From Planktothrix paucivesiculata PCC 9631 (GTDB taxonomy: Bacteria; Cyanobacteriota; Cyanobacteriia; Cyanobacteriales; Microcoleaceae), in contig NZ_LR734982.1 in assembly GCF_900009265.2 (NCBI RefSeq), positions 40,684 to 104,683 on the forward strand: DNA of 64,000 nucleotides. The letters are read 5' to 3'. This document shows positions 56,601-64,000 of the stretch, one piece after another; within the stretch, counting starts at the first letter, position 1, and every line of letters starts with the position of its first letter. Below the pieces are notes generated by a model, which did not search any database, was not told where the DNA came from, and saw only the letters and a program-made list of their open reading frames with translations. A program made the position numbers and the translations under genes.

Positions 56601-58332
56601 TGCCAGTTCGGCCATTAAACAGGTGGCCTCGGGACGGTTTGGCGTCACCCCCGAATACTTGATGAATGCCCAGTCGATCGAGATTAAAGTGGCTCAAGGG
56701 GCCAAACCCGGAGAAGGAGGCCAACTCCCCGGCAAGAAAGTTAGCGAATATATTGCCATGTTGCGGCGGTCTAAACCCGGTGTCACCCTAATTTCCCCCC
56801 CTCCCCACCATGATATTTATTCCATTGAAGACCTAGCCCAATTAATCTTTGACCTGCACCAAATCAACCCCAAGGCCACGGTTTCGGTGAAATTAGTCGC
56901 AGAAGTGGGAATTGGAACTATTGCCGCCGGGGTTGCTAAAGCTAACGCCGACTATATCCAAATTTCCGGCCATGACGGGGGGACGGGAGCATCTCCCCTC
57001 ACCTCCATTAAACACGCCGGAAGTCCTTGGGAATTGGGGTTAACGGAAGTTCATCGGGTGTTGATGGGCAATAAACTCCGCGATCGGGTACGGTTACGGG
57101 TGGATGGTGGCTTCAAAAGTGGCTGGGATGTGGTGATGGGAGCCTTAATGGGGGCTGAGGAATTCGGCTTTGGAACCATTGCCATGATCGCTGAGGGCTG
57201 TATTATGGCTCGTATTTGCCATACCAATAATTGTCCCGTGGGGGTGACATCCCAACAGGAACGTCTGCGAGAAAAGTTCCCAGGAACTCCGGGCCATGTT
57301 GTGAACTTCTTCTATTTTGTAGCTGAAGAAGTGCGGCATATTCTGGCGAGGTTGGGCTATCGGAAATTAGTGGATTTAGTGGGACGGTCTGACCTGCTGA
57401 AACGTCGGGAAGGGGTGAATGTGGCTAAGACCCAACATATAAATTTAGATGTATTTACCCAAGCGCCTGTAACGAGCGATCGCAGTTGGTTAAACCATGA
57501 ACCCATCCATAGTAACGGCCCGGTCTTGGATGATGTCTTATTAGAAGATGCGGAAATTGCCACCGCTATTCAAAACCAGGGGACGGTAACGAAAACCCTG
57601 CGGATCGTGAATACTGACCGGACGGTGGGGACACGCATCGCCGGAAAAATCGCCTCTCTCTATGGAAATAGTGGCTTTGCTGGACAAATTAACCTTAACT
57701 TTACCGGGGCGGCGGGTCAGAGTTTTGGCGCCTTCAACCTACCCGGAATCAAATTAACCCTGACGGGGGAAGCGAATGATTATGTCGGGAAGGGGATGCA
57801 CGGGGGAGAGATTATTATTAAACCCCCGGCGGCTGTTACTTATAACCCCTCGGAGAATGTAATTATCGGGAATACCTGTTTATATGGGGCGACGGGAGGA
57901 ACGTTATACGCCTACGGAAAAGCCGGAGAACGTTTCGCGGTAAGGAATTCCTTGGGTAAAGCCGTTATTGAGGGCGCTGGCGACCACTGTTGTGAATATA
58001 TGACCGGGGGTGTGGTTGTGGTTCTCGGTAAGGTGGGGCGGAATGTGGGCGCCGGACAGACCGGAGGTTTAGGTTATTTCCTGGATGAAGATGGGGATTT
58101 CCCGGAAATGGTAAACCCGGAAATTGTCAAGATTCAACGGGTGAGTACGCCGATGGGTGAACAGCAGTTAAAAGAGTTAATCACACAACACGCGGAACAC
58201 ACGGTCAGCGAGAAGGCTAAAACTATTCTGGCGAACTGGTCGGAGTATTTACCCAAGTTCTGGCAAGTTGTTCCTCCTTCGGAAAAAGATAGTCCTGAAG
58301 CGTCAGATGCGGTCGTGGCGGTTGCGATTTAG
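53620..58332 (+). CDS. glsF: Ferredoxin-dependent glutamate synthase
   Basis: This 1,570-residue enzyme makes two glutamates from 2-oxoglutarate and glutamine, using reduced ferredoxin. Cys40 ([11 protein letters not shown]) would be the catalytic N-terminal Cys after removal of a leader; ATG 53686 is an alternative start. The amidotransferase domain is followed by the central domain and the FMN domain ([11 protein letters not shown], then GGTGASPL). [15 protein letters not shown] (about 1195-1210) binds the 3Fe-4S cluster. A glycine-rich beta-helix forms the end. No gltD is nearby, in line with ferredoxin use. Bases 56191-56218, encoding VETFHGAS near residue 858, are a copy of the dispersed palindrome in frame, in an otherwise variable linker. 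Confidence 0.93.
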   Translation: MDNTRVNHNPQPNHQQECTAGNMGYPYPGQPWLVEERDACGVGFIANPSGGASHSILQKALPALTCLEHRGGCSADQDSGDGAGIMTAIPWELLAPWFAERNIDILKEPECKYGVGMVFLPQDLDLAIKAREIIETDLKQEELVVVGWREVPVKPEVLGLQARENQPRIEQVMVYSAKGNTGDDLDRQLFLARRSSGVALKQDGLVWGEDIYICSFSCRTIVYKGMVRSAILGEFYLDLINPDYKSNFAVYHRRFSTNTMPRWPLAQPMRLLGHNGEINTLLGNINWMRARENILAHPVWGDRLKTLIPFVDATNSDSANLDNCLELLVRSGRCPLEALMIMVPEAYQNQPNLKDLPEITDFYEYYSGIQEPWDGPALLVFSDGKQIGACLDRNGLRPARYCITKDGVIMVSSEAGVVDIPDDQIQEKGRLGPGQMIAVDLSTHEVLKNWQIKQRVAHEHPYGSWLEQYRTEGEPQPFISEKQLAPHTLLQQQTAFGYGAEDVDIQISDMASTAKEATFCMGDDTPLAVLSDKPQLLYNYFKQRFAQVTNPPIDPLRERIVMSLSMQLGKRGNLLDLKPEDARLYKINSPLLNEAELEALRQSDFPGITLSTLYGLEGGPNGCAIALTQLCEKAAEAVDQGKEIIILSDRGLTAEQTYIPPLLAVGAVHHYLIKIGKRLQASLVVETAQCWSTHHFACLVGYGASAICPYMALETVRHWWSSPLIQNNLSKGKIPPMTMEDAQKNYQKAVEDGLLKILSKMGISLLSSYRGAQIFEAIGIGEDLLEMGFRGTVSRVGGLSISELSQEVYQFHAKAFPLEAKKLENFGFVNAMKRGEYHLNNPEMTKLLHQAVRSGPVVETFHGASHPEDGAKAQQQTQQRFDLYELYRQFVENRPATALRDLLDFNSDRNSIPLEEVEPVEEIVKRFCTGGMSLGALSPEAHEVLAIAMNRLGGKSNSGEGGEDPARYKIFNDVDASGISAGRPHLKGLQNGDSASSAIKQVASGRFGVTPEYLMNAQSIEIKVAQGAKPGEGGQLPGKKVSEYIAMLRRSKPGVTLISPPPHHDIYSIEDLAQLIFDLHQINPKATVSVKLVAEVGIGTIAAGVAKANADYIQISGHDGGTGASPLTSIKHAGSPWELGLTEVHRVLMGNKLRDRVRLRVDGGFKSGWDVVMGALMGAEEFGFGTIAMIAEGCIMARICHTNNCPVGVTSQQERLREKFPGTPGHVVNFFYFVAEEVRHILARLGYRKLVDLVGRSDLLKRREGVNVAKTQHINLDVFTQAPVTSDRSWLNHEPIHSNGPVLDDVLLEDAEIATAIQNQGTVTKTLRIVNTDRTVGTRIAGKIASLYGNSGFAGQINLNFTGAAGQSFGAFNLPGIKLTLTGEANDYVGKGMHGGEIIIKPPAAVTYNPSENVIIGNTCLYGATGGTLYAYGKAGERFAVRNSLGKAVIEGAGDHCCEYMTGGVVVVLGKVGRNVGAGQTGGLGYFLDEDGDFPEMVNPEIVKIQRVSTPMGEQQLKELITQHAEHTVSEKAKTILANWSEYLPKFWQVVPPSEKDSPEASDAVVAVAI
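56191..56218 (+). repeat. Palindromic repeat copy inside glsF
   Basis: It begins GTAGAGACGTTCCACGG and continues CGCGTCTCATCC, matching the 27050 family with a degenerate right end. It is read as [10 protein letters not shown], the same frame as the copy in the GT2 gene. Confidence 0.85.
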
Positions 58333-58359
58333 GATGGTTAATTTTAAGAGTTAATCTCT

Positions 58360-58390
58360 CAGCCCATTGCCAAATTTGGGGAGTGGGCTG
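58360..58390 (+). terminator. Possible terminator downstream of glsF
   Basis: CAGCCCA and TGGGCTG form a 7-bp stem with a 17-base loop, 28 bases after the glsF stop. The following stretch is T-rich only after several bases, so the call is weak. Confidence 0.3.
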
Positions 58391-58536
58391 ATTTAATGTT
58401 TTTGAGGTGTAATCGTAGATTAATATAGGCTCACTTTCCTGATAGTCCAAAATAGTTGCGTTTATATTAGTGGGTCTCAATTTAATACCGAAAGACTTCC
58501 CTTGTTAATTAATACTCATAAAGAAGGAATTAAGCT

Positions 58537-59805
58537 ATGAATGCGAAAGATCAACCCTCTAGCTTTTTTGATACAGTAATAAAACTTTTTTCAGATTATT
58601 TTAGTAACATACTGAAGATTTCTGGAATACTTTACTTTTTTGGTTTCATTATTACTCGTAGCCATTTATTGAATTATGGCATAACTGAAATAGATTTGCT
58701 ACAAACTAAATATATTAGTGTCGGGTTATTTTTTATAATTAATGTAGCTATAGTTTGGCTACCTTTCATCATCAGAAAAATTAATGAAGACGAAGAAGAA
58801 AAACTTAAGGAAAAAATAGCTCAATCCACTTCTACTTTAGCCTCTTTTTTGATTTTATTATTTGTTATAATAGTTTTTGCGGTTGATCTTATAGCAGAAC
58901 CTAAATATATATTTATAGGATTTACATTACTTTTTGGCTTCTTATCATTATTAGAAATAATTATATTTAAAAAACCTAATATTTCATTATTTAAAGTAGT
59001 TAAAGTTGAAAAATCAAACATTTTATTGTCTAAACGAATTATATTTACTATAATAAGAATAGTAATAGGCATTTTGGTAGCTCATGTGTTTTTATATTTA
59101 TCATTATCGGCTTGGAACAAAACAATTGATGTAAATATATTTAATTTATTCACTCATACACAAATTAAAAATACACTCAAAGATTACATAGATGATTATT
59201 ATTCTTCATTAAAATATATTTTTGTAAGCTGGTATTTATCTTTATTAATTATAGGGTATTCATTATATTTATTGATGTCAAAGAAAGTAAACACTGATTC
59301 AAAAAATGTTTTATTTGTACAGCTGAGATACTGGTTAATTGCAATAATCACAATATTTTCTCTATTTGATATTCAAAAATATTCTAATCATATTTACCCT
59401 CTAATTCCAGCTAATTTAGGAGGTGGGCAGCCAACAAGAATAGAATTGCTTTTATCTAAAGAGGGAAATGATAATTTTAATATTTATAAACAGACGTTGA
59501 AAGATCAAGCTCCTCTGAAGTTGAAAGATAAAGCTCTTCTGGAGTTGAAAGATGAAGAGAGATCAAAACTAAAATCAGTTTGCTTAATAGCTCAAACTTC
59601 TGAATATTACTATATTTCTCCCTGTTTTAATATTGGAAAAATTGTAAAAAATAAAAATAATAAATTTTCAAAAAATAATTCTAAAATGTTACATGAAAAA
59701 CTAAAGCGATTCATAGATAGCAAAAAAACCCTAGATCCTTCCTATGAAAAAGCTATTGAAATCAAAAAAAGTGATGTTCTAACTATTGTTTACCAAAGAA
59801 ATTAA
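58537..59805 (+). CDS. Membrane protein of unknown function, A+T-rich
   Basis: The 422-residue protein has several hydrophobic segments in residues 20-280 (for example ISVGLFFIINVAIVWLPFII and VIIVFAVDLIA). A soluble tail of about 140 residues follows. The tail contains three tandem 8-residue units beginning LKD (LKDQAPLK, LKDKALLE, LKDEERSK), encoded by 24-bp DNA repeats at about 59497-59570. AAGGA lies ten bases before the ATG. The gene is far richer in A+T than glsF and glcD around it, a sign of transfer or relaxed selection. No family is recognised. Confidence 0.7.
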   Translation: MNAKDQPSSFFDTVIKLFSDYFSNILKISGILYFFGFIITRSHLLNYGITEIDLLQTKYISVGLFFIINVAIVWLPFIIRKINEDEEEKLKEKIAQSTSTLASFLILLFVIIVFAVDLIAEPKYIFIGFTLLFGFLSLLEIIIFKKPNISLFKVVKVEKSNILLSKRIIFTIIRIVIGILVAHVFLYLSLSAWNKTIDVNIFNLFTHTQIKNTLKDYIDDYYSSLKYIFVSWYLSLLIIGYSLYLLMSKKVNTDSKNVLFVQLRYWLIAIITIFSLFDIQKYSNHIYPLIPANLGGGQPTRIELLLSKEGNDNFNIYKQTLKDQAPLKLKDKALLELKDEERSKLKSVCLIAQTSEYYYISPCFNIGKIVKNKNNKFSKNNSKMLHEKLKRFIDSKKTLDPSYEKAIEIKKSDVLTIVYQRN

Positions 59806-60312
59806 CTTCGTCTTGCTATTTATGATATTTGGCTTTAGTTAAAATTTCTAATTTGATTGTGATTCTTTCTAGTAGGGTTGACATTTAAAACGGCTCCATA
59901 ATCGCTTTTTTCTAGTATACACTCTTTAATATGCACTCTTATTTTAGGAATTACAGTTTGAATAAAAATCCTATAGATCTATTATATCCTTGATTTAATT
60001 ATTCTATATAAAAACTATTTTTGTCTTCCATACTGGCAAAAAATTATGATTTAGAGCCTACACAATAATATATTCAAGACTTGTGGAATTTAATTTATTT
60101 ATATCAAAAGGAATATCCTCAACCCATTGCAAAGATTCAAAAAATCTTAGAAAAATTTGATTTAGAATTTGTCGCTAATGACCTCCAAAATATTCTGGGG
60201 TCGATGCCAAGAGGTACGGAGAGAATTAGAACCAATTAAAATGAATGCCTAAAATCAATGATAAAAATATTCCTCAAAAACGATATAATATAAACAATCC
60301 CTAATCCTCCTG
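59806..60312. other. 507-bp intergenic region with a kinase relic
   Basis: No intact gene is visible. The first 250 bases are A+T-rich and featureless. Bases 60069-60239 hold a fragment of a histidine kinase. The remaining 70 bases should carry the glcD promoter. Confidence 0.6.
60069..60239 (+). pseudogene. Histidine kinase fragment
   Basis: A 56-codon frame without a proper start reads YIQDLWNLIYLYQKEYPQP near its beginning and LQNILGSMPRGTERIR near its end. This matches the region between the H-box and the ATPase domain in large cyanobacterial sensor kinases, where the pattern LYQ..YP.P and SM..G..RIR is familiar. It is bounded by stop codons and lacks the catalytic parts. It is therefore a relic, not a gene. 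Confidence 0.7.
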
Positions 60313-61800
60313 ATGGTTATTCCTATGGTCGCTACCCAATCAAAAGCAACCCGAAACTGGCAACCCTTAATTCCACAATTTGAGGTTATTGTTGGGAAAA
60401 AAGGCGTGATTCAACGTCGAGAAGAATTACTGGTTTATGAATGTGATGGACTGACTAGCTATCGTCAACGTCCCGCTTTAGTGGTGCTTCCCAAAACCAC
60501 TGAAGAAGTAGCAGAAGTTGTTAAAATTTGCGATCGCAATTTGATTCCTTGGGTCGCTAGAGGGGCAGGAACTGGACTTTCTGGGGGTGCTTTACCCGTA
60601 GAAGATTGTGTTTTAATTGTCACCGCTTTAATGCGAAAAATTCTAAATATTGACCTAGAAAATCAGCGCGTTGTTGTCCAACCAGGAGTAATTAATAATT
60701 GGGTCACACAAGCAGTTAGTGGGGCAGGTTTTTATTATGCTCCTGACCCTTCTAGTCAAATTATTTGTTCTATTGGGGGAAATGTTGCCGAAAATTCTGG
60801 CGGCGTTCATTGTTTAAAATATGGGGTGACAACTAACCATATTCTCGGACTAAAAATTGTCACTCCTGATGGTGATATTGTTGATATTGGTGGCGATATT
60901 CCCGAAATGCCGGGATATGATTTAACCGGGTTATTTGTAGGTTCAGAAGGGACGTTAGGCATGGCTACTGAAATCACTTTAAGGATTCTAAAATCACCGG
61001 AATCAATTTGTGTTTTATTAGCAGATTTTACCAATTTAGAATCGGCTGGATCTGCGGTTTCTGATATTATTAGTTCCGGGATTATTCCTGGGGGTATGGA
61101 AATTATGGATAACCTCAGTATTAATGCCGTTGAAGATGTGGTAAAAATTGGTTTATATCCTCGGGATGCGGGGGCAATTCTATTAGTTGAATTAGATGGT
61201 TTACAGGTAGAAGTTGATACCAATAAACAACGGGTTAGTGAAATTTGTATCAACAATGGGGCGAGAAATATTACCACTGCTAGTAATGCAGAAGATCGGT
61301 TAAAAATTTGGAAAGGACGGAAAGCAGCTTTCGCAGCAGCAGGTCATGTCAGTCCTGATTATTATGTTCAAGATGGCGTAATTCCTCGGACAAAAATGGC
61401 TTATGTTTTAAAAGAAGTTGAAGCACTGGGAGAAAAATATGGCTATCGTATTGCTAATGTCTTTCATGCGGGGGATGGCAATTTACATCCTTTAATTTTA
61501 TATGATAATTCCGTTCCAGGTGCATTAGAAACCGTTGAAGAAATTGGTGGCGAAATTCTGAAAATATGTGTGGAAGTGGGTGGTAGTTTATCGGGAGAAC
61601 ATGGTATTGGTGCAGATAAAAAATGTTATATGCCCCAAATGTTTAACGAAGTTGATTTGGAAATGATGCAATGGGTAAGAACAGTTTTTAACCCGAAAGG
61701 TTTAGCCAACCCTGGTAAAATGTTACCCACTCCTCGCACCTGTGGAGAGTCCGCCAAACTGCAAAATATTAAACAGTTTGAAGGGACAGAAGTATTTTAA
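60313..61800 (+). CDS. glcD: Glycolate oxidase/dehydrogenase subunit GlcD (FAD-linked)
   Basis: The 495-residue flavoprotein would oxidise photorespiratory glycolate to glyoxylate. The PCMH-type FAD domain (about 50-230) has VARGAGTGLSGGALP, SSQIICSIGGNVAENSGGVHCLKYG and FVGSEGTLGMATE. The C-terminal FAD-oxidase domain has VFHAGDGNLHPLILYD and GGSLSGEHGIGADK near 430. ATG 60313 is used; ATG 60325 (four codons later) is possible, and neither has a clear ribosome binding site. No glcE or glcF lies beside it; cyanobacteria often scatter these genes. D-lactate dehydrogenase is the main alternative activity. Confidence 0.9.
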   Translation: MVIPMVATQSKATRNWQPLIPQFEVIVGKKGVIQRREELLVYECDGLTSYRQRPALVVLPKTTEEVAEVVKICDRNLIPWVARGAGTGLSGGALPVEDCVLIVTALMRKILNIDLENQRVVVQPGVINNWVTQAVSGAGFYYAPDPSSQIICSIGGNVAENSGGVHCLKYGVTTNHILGLKIVTPDGDIVDIGGDIPEMPGYDLTGLFVGSEGTLGMATEITLRILKSPESICVLLADFTNLESAGSAVSDIISSGIIPGGMEIMDNLSINAVEDVVKIGLYPRDAGAILLVELDGLQVEVDTNKQRVSEICINNGARNITTASNAEDRLKIWKGRKAAFAAAGHVSPDYYVQDGVIPRTKMAYVLKEVEALGEKYGYRIANVFHAGDGNLHPLILYDNSVPGALETVEEIGGEILKICVEVGGSLSGEHGIGADKKCYMPQMFNEVDLEMMQWVRTVFNPKGLANPGKMLPTPRTCGESAKLQNIKQFEGTEVF

Positions 61801-61826
61801 TTAATATTGTTAAAATCTCTCAGTAG

Positions 61827-61972
61827 TGCGGGCGTCCCCGCTCGCTAATTATGCGTCCTCGCTCACTAATTATTATCTATTGAATAGATATAATAATCCG
61901 TGCCGAGGTTATAATATTTGATTGTAGGGGTTTCTGGAAAACCTATCTAGCGAACGAGGACGCTCGCCCTGC
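61827..61972. repeat. Possible 146-bp element with inverted ends
   Basis: The ends, GTGCGGGCGTCCCCGCTCGCT and a complementary-like AGCGAACGAGGACGCTCGCCCTGC, form an imperfect inverted repeat. The motif GCGTCCTCGCTC recurs inside. It fills the gap between glcD and the Uma2 gene and looks like a small non-coding mobile element. Confidence 0.5.
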
Positions 61973-62009
61973 ATTATAATGAACATCAATCCTATTTTTA
62001 TTTAAAATT

Positions 62010-62582
62010 ATGGCGATCGCAACTGTTAAAAAATTTACCATCGAAGACTATCATCGCCTAACTGAATTAGGCTTTTTCCAAGAAAATGATAGAGTTGAAC
62101 TGATTCGCGGAGAAATCATTGAAATGGCAGCAAAAGGAATGCTTCACGCAACTGTCAACAGACGGTTAACTAGAGAATTATCTGACATAATTGGTAAGGG
62201 TGCAACTTTACAGGGTCAAGATCCTATTATTTTATCTAACTATAGTGAACCTGAACCAGATGTTGTGATTCTTAAAAATAAAGAAGATGACTATTTGAGC
62301 AGTCATCCCCATACAGAAGATATTCTACTCTTGATTGAAATTTCTGATTCATCTTTAGACTATGATCAAACTACAAAACTATCAGTTTATGCTGAGAATA
62401 ATATTACCGATTATTGGATCTTTAATTTAGTCGATTTTTGTTTAGAATGTTATAGCGAACCCTATCAAAAATCACAAGGAGAGTTTGGTTATCTTCGTAA
62501 ACTGATTTATTTACCCAGCCAGTCTGTAACCTTACCTTATTTTCCTGATTTAACCTTAGATTTATCTAAAGTATTTCCGTAG
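62010..62582 (+). CDS. Uma2-family (DUF820) putative nuclease
   Basis: The 190-residue protein is a typical cyanobacterial Uma2 member. FTIEDYHRLTELGFFQENDRVELIRGEI is the start, with the first acidic residue. EPEPDVVIL, LLIEISDSSLDYDQTTKLSVYAENNI and YWIFNL form the PD-(D/E)xK-like core: an Asp, then ExS, then a Lys. The family is greatly expanded in cyanobacteria and its biological role is unknown. No partner gene is visible. Confidence 0.9.
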   Translation: MAIATVKKFTIEDYHRLTELGFFQENDRVELIRGEIIEMAAKGMLHATVNRRLTRELSDIIGKGATLQGQDPIILSNYSEPEPDVVILKNKEDDYLSSHPHTEDILLLIEISDSSLDYDQTTKLSVYAENNITDYWIFNLVDFCLECYSEPYQKSQGEFGYLRKLIYLPSQSVTLPYFPDLTLDLSKVFP

Positions 62583-62650
62583 TTTAATACGTGATGAGTT
62601 AACTTTCTGGTAAAATACTAACATCAGTATTGTAGCGACTTGAGGGCAAT

Positions 62651-64000
62651 GTGAGCGAACTTCATCCACGACCCCAAAGTACCCCAAACCCATCCCTGAA
62701 TCTGGAAGAACCACTGGGTCAGGTTCCCCTGGACTCCGCATTTTATATTGAACGCTTTCCCATTGAATCAGACTGTTATCAAACCATTACTAAATCCGGG
62801 GCTTTAATTCGAGTCAAAGCCCCTCGACAAATGGGTAAAAGCTCTTTACTATCTCGAATTCTTAACTATGGTAATCAACAAGGATACCAAACTGCCTATC
62901 TCAATTTTCAATCGGCTGACAGCAAATTTTTAAGCAGTTTAGATCAATTTTTACAGTGGTTTTGTGCCAGTTTGAGTGATCAACTGAATCTTGAAAATAA
63001 ACTGGGGGATTACTGGAAAGATGATTATTTAGGAAGTAAAAGCAAAAGTACAAATTATCTTCAAAGATATTTACTTGCAGAAATTTCCCATGCCGTAGTT
63101 GTAGGACTAGATGAAGTTGATCAGATTTTTCAATATCCTGAAATTGCCACAGACTTTTTTGCCCTACTGCGAACTTGGCATGAACAGGGAAAAAATATGC
63201 CCGCTTGGAAAAAACTACGGTTAGCGATCGCCCATTCTAAAGAAGTTTATATTCCCCTTCATATCAATCAATCTCCCTTTAATGTGGGTCTACCGATTGA
63301 ATTACCTGAACTGAATGAACTTCAAGTACAAGATTTAATCCAACGACATCAGTTAAATTGGCAAGAAGCTGAAGTTCAACAACTGATGGTAATCTTGGGA
63401 GGAAATCCTTATTTAATTCGAGTAGCTTTGTATGAAATTGCACGGGAACGATTAAATTTAGAACAATTAATCGCATTAGCACCCACTGAAGAAGGGCCAT
63501 ATTATGAACATTTACGCCGTCATTTACTGAATCTTGAAAGTGATGAGTCTTTATTAACAGCTTTTAAACAAGTTGTTAACTGTGAACAACCGATCCGTAT
63601 TGGTTCCTCAGAAGCGTTTAAATTACGCAGTATGGGATTAGTAAAAATTCATGGTAATTTAGTTGAACCCTTATGCAATCTGTATCGAGACTATTTTCGA
63701 GAACATTTACCTGATCATTTAAGTGTTACCGGAGTATTAGCACGCGACCAACCACCATCTCATCGGATCTTAGCTGCTATTGTCTTTACAGATGTTGTCA
63801 ATTCAACGCAACTGATGGTTGCCAATCAAACCCAGATGTTAGAATCACTAACTCGTGATTTTCAATGGATGCGAGACATTTGTAATCGCTATGAAGGTCA
63901 AGTGTTAAAATCGATGGGAGATGGATTATTAATGTATTTTAACAGTGCTGTTCAAGCCGTTTCTTGCGCTCAAGAAATTCAGAAAAACTTAGTGCGTTCT
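62651..64000 (+). CDS. AAA-like ATPase domain protein with nucleotide cyclase domain, partial
   Basis: The frame opens at GTG 62651 and is still open at the window edge, so 450 residues are seen and the C-terminus is missing. VKAPRQMGKSSLLSRIL (about 57-73) is a P-loop of the AAA_35-type domain, and VVVGLDEVDQIF (about 150) is its Walker B. From about 370, LAAIVFTDVVNSTQLM and VLKSMGDGLLMYF are the two metal-binding motifs of class III adenylate/guanylate cyclases. It may make cAMP or cGMP in response to a signal sensed by the ATPase domain. An ATG near 62649 reads straight into a stop, so GTG is used. Confidence 0.85.
   Translation, partial: MSELHPRPQSTPNPSLNLEEPLGQVPLDSAFYIERFPIESDCYQTITKSGALIRVKAPRQMGKSSLLSRILNYGNQQGYQTAYLNFQSADSKFLSSLDQFLQWFCASLSDQLNLENKLGDYWKDDYLGSKSKSTNYLQRYLLAEISHAVVVGLDEVDQIFQYPEIATDFFALLRTWHEQGKNMPAWKKLRLAIAHSKEVYIPLHINQSPFNVGLPIELPELNELQVQDLIQRHQLNWQEAEVQQLMVILGGNPYLIRVALYEIARERLNLEQLIALAPTEEGPYYEHLRRHLLNLESDESLLTAFKQVVNCEQPIRIGSSEAFKLRSMGLVKIHGNLVEPLCNLYRDYFREHLPDHLSVTGVLARDQPPSHRILAAIVFTDVVNSTQLMVANQTQMLESLTRDFQWMRDICNRYEGQVLKSMGDGLLMYFNSAVQAVSCAQEIQKNLVRS

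Noticed and set aside
58223-58480. 85-residue minus-strand ORF overlapping the end of glsF
   Set aside because: It overlaps a real gene for more than 100 bases, has no ribosome binding site and matches no family known to the reader.

Overview
This window looks like chromosomal DNA of a cyanobacterium, most likely a non-heterocystous filamentous one of the Planktothrix/Oscillatoriales kind (the lineage is inference). The pointers are frequent GCGATCGC (HIP1) octamers, tandem heptanucleotide arrays (ATTACCC, TTCCCTG), a ferredoxin-type glutamate synthase, a glycolate oxidase GlcD, an ABC1/UbiB-like kinase, a Uma2-family protein, and a str operon with rpsJ directly after tuf.

Region 1 (about 0.3-21 kb) is a surface polysaccharide locus. 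A Wzm/Wzt-type exporter is followed by a 2,102-residue protein joining sulfotransferase, coiled coil, two GT2 domains, one GT4 domain and a methyltransferase. Further methyltransferases, a sulfotransferase-methyltransferase fusion and several glycosyltransferases follow. An RTX calcium-binding protein lies in the middle, followed by two strong intrinsic terminators. Several genes here end inside or beside heptanucleotide arrays.

Region 2 (21-33.5 kb) holds a type I secretion set: parvulin-type prolyl isomerase, an ABC exporter with a cyclic-nucleotide-binding-like domain and a degenerate C39 domain, and an HlyD-type adaptor. A membrane protein follows, then dTDP-rhamnose genes (rfbC, rfbD, rfbA) and two glycosyltransferases. 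The exporter probably secretes the RTX protein, and the rfb genes probably feed rhamnose into the polysaccharide; both are inferences.

Region 3 (33.5-40 kb) is accessory. It has a fragment of an IS630-type transposase, a complete-looking restriction-modification system (double-domain DNA methyltransferase, HNH nuclease, controller protein) and a sulfide:quinone oxidoreductase.

Region 4 (40.5-49 kb) is housekeeping: an ABC1 kinase, a Lon-substrate-binding-domain protein, and the str operon rpsL-rpsG-fusA-tuf-rpsJ on the minus strand with a terminator.

Region 5 (49-64 kb) starts with a decayed IS5-type element sitting inside a heptanucleotide array. It continues with an IscA-like protein, a cupin, a phosphodiester glycosidase-like secreted protein, ferredoxin-dependent glutamate synthase, an AT-rich membrane protein, a histidine-kinase relic, glcD, a Uma2 gene and the start of an AAA/nucleotide-cyclase gene that runs off the window.

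The most interesting cross-cutting signal is a family of short palindromic repeats (GTAGAGACG...CGTCTCTAC). Copies lie between genes, and two lie in frame inside genes (glsF and a GT2 gene), where both are translated as VET(F/C)HGAS. No tRNA, rRNA or CRISPR array was seen. All assignments were made by reading; no database search was run.
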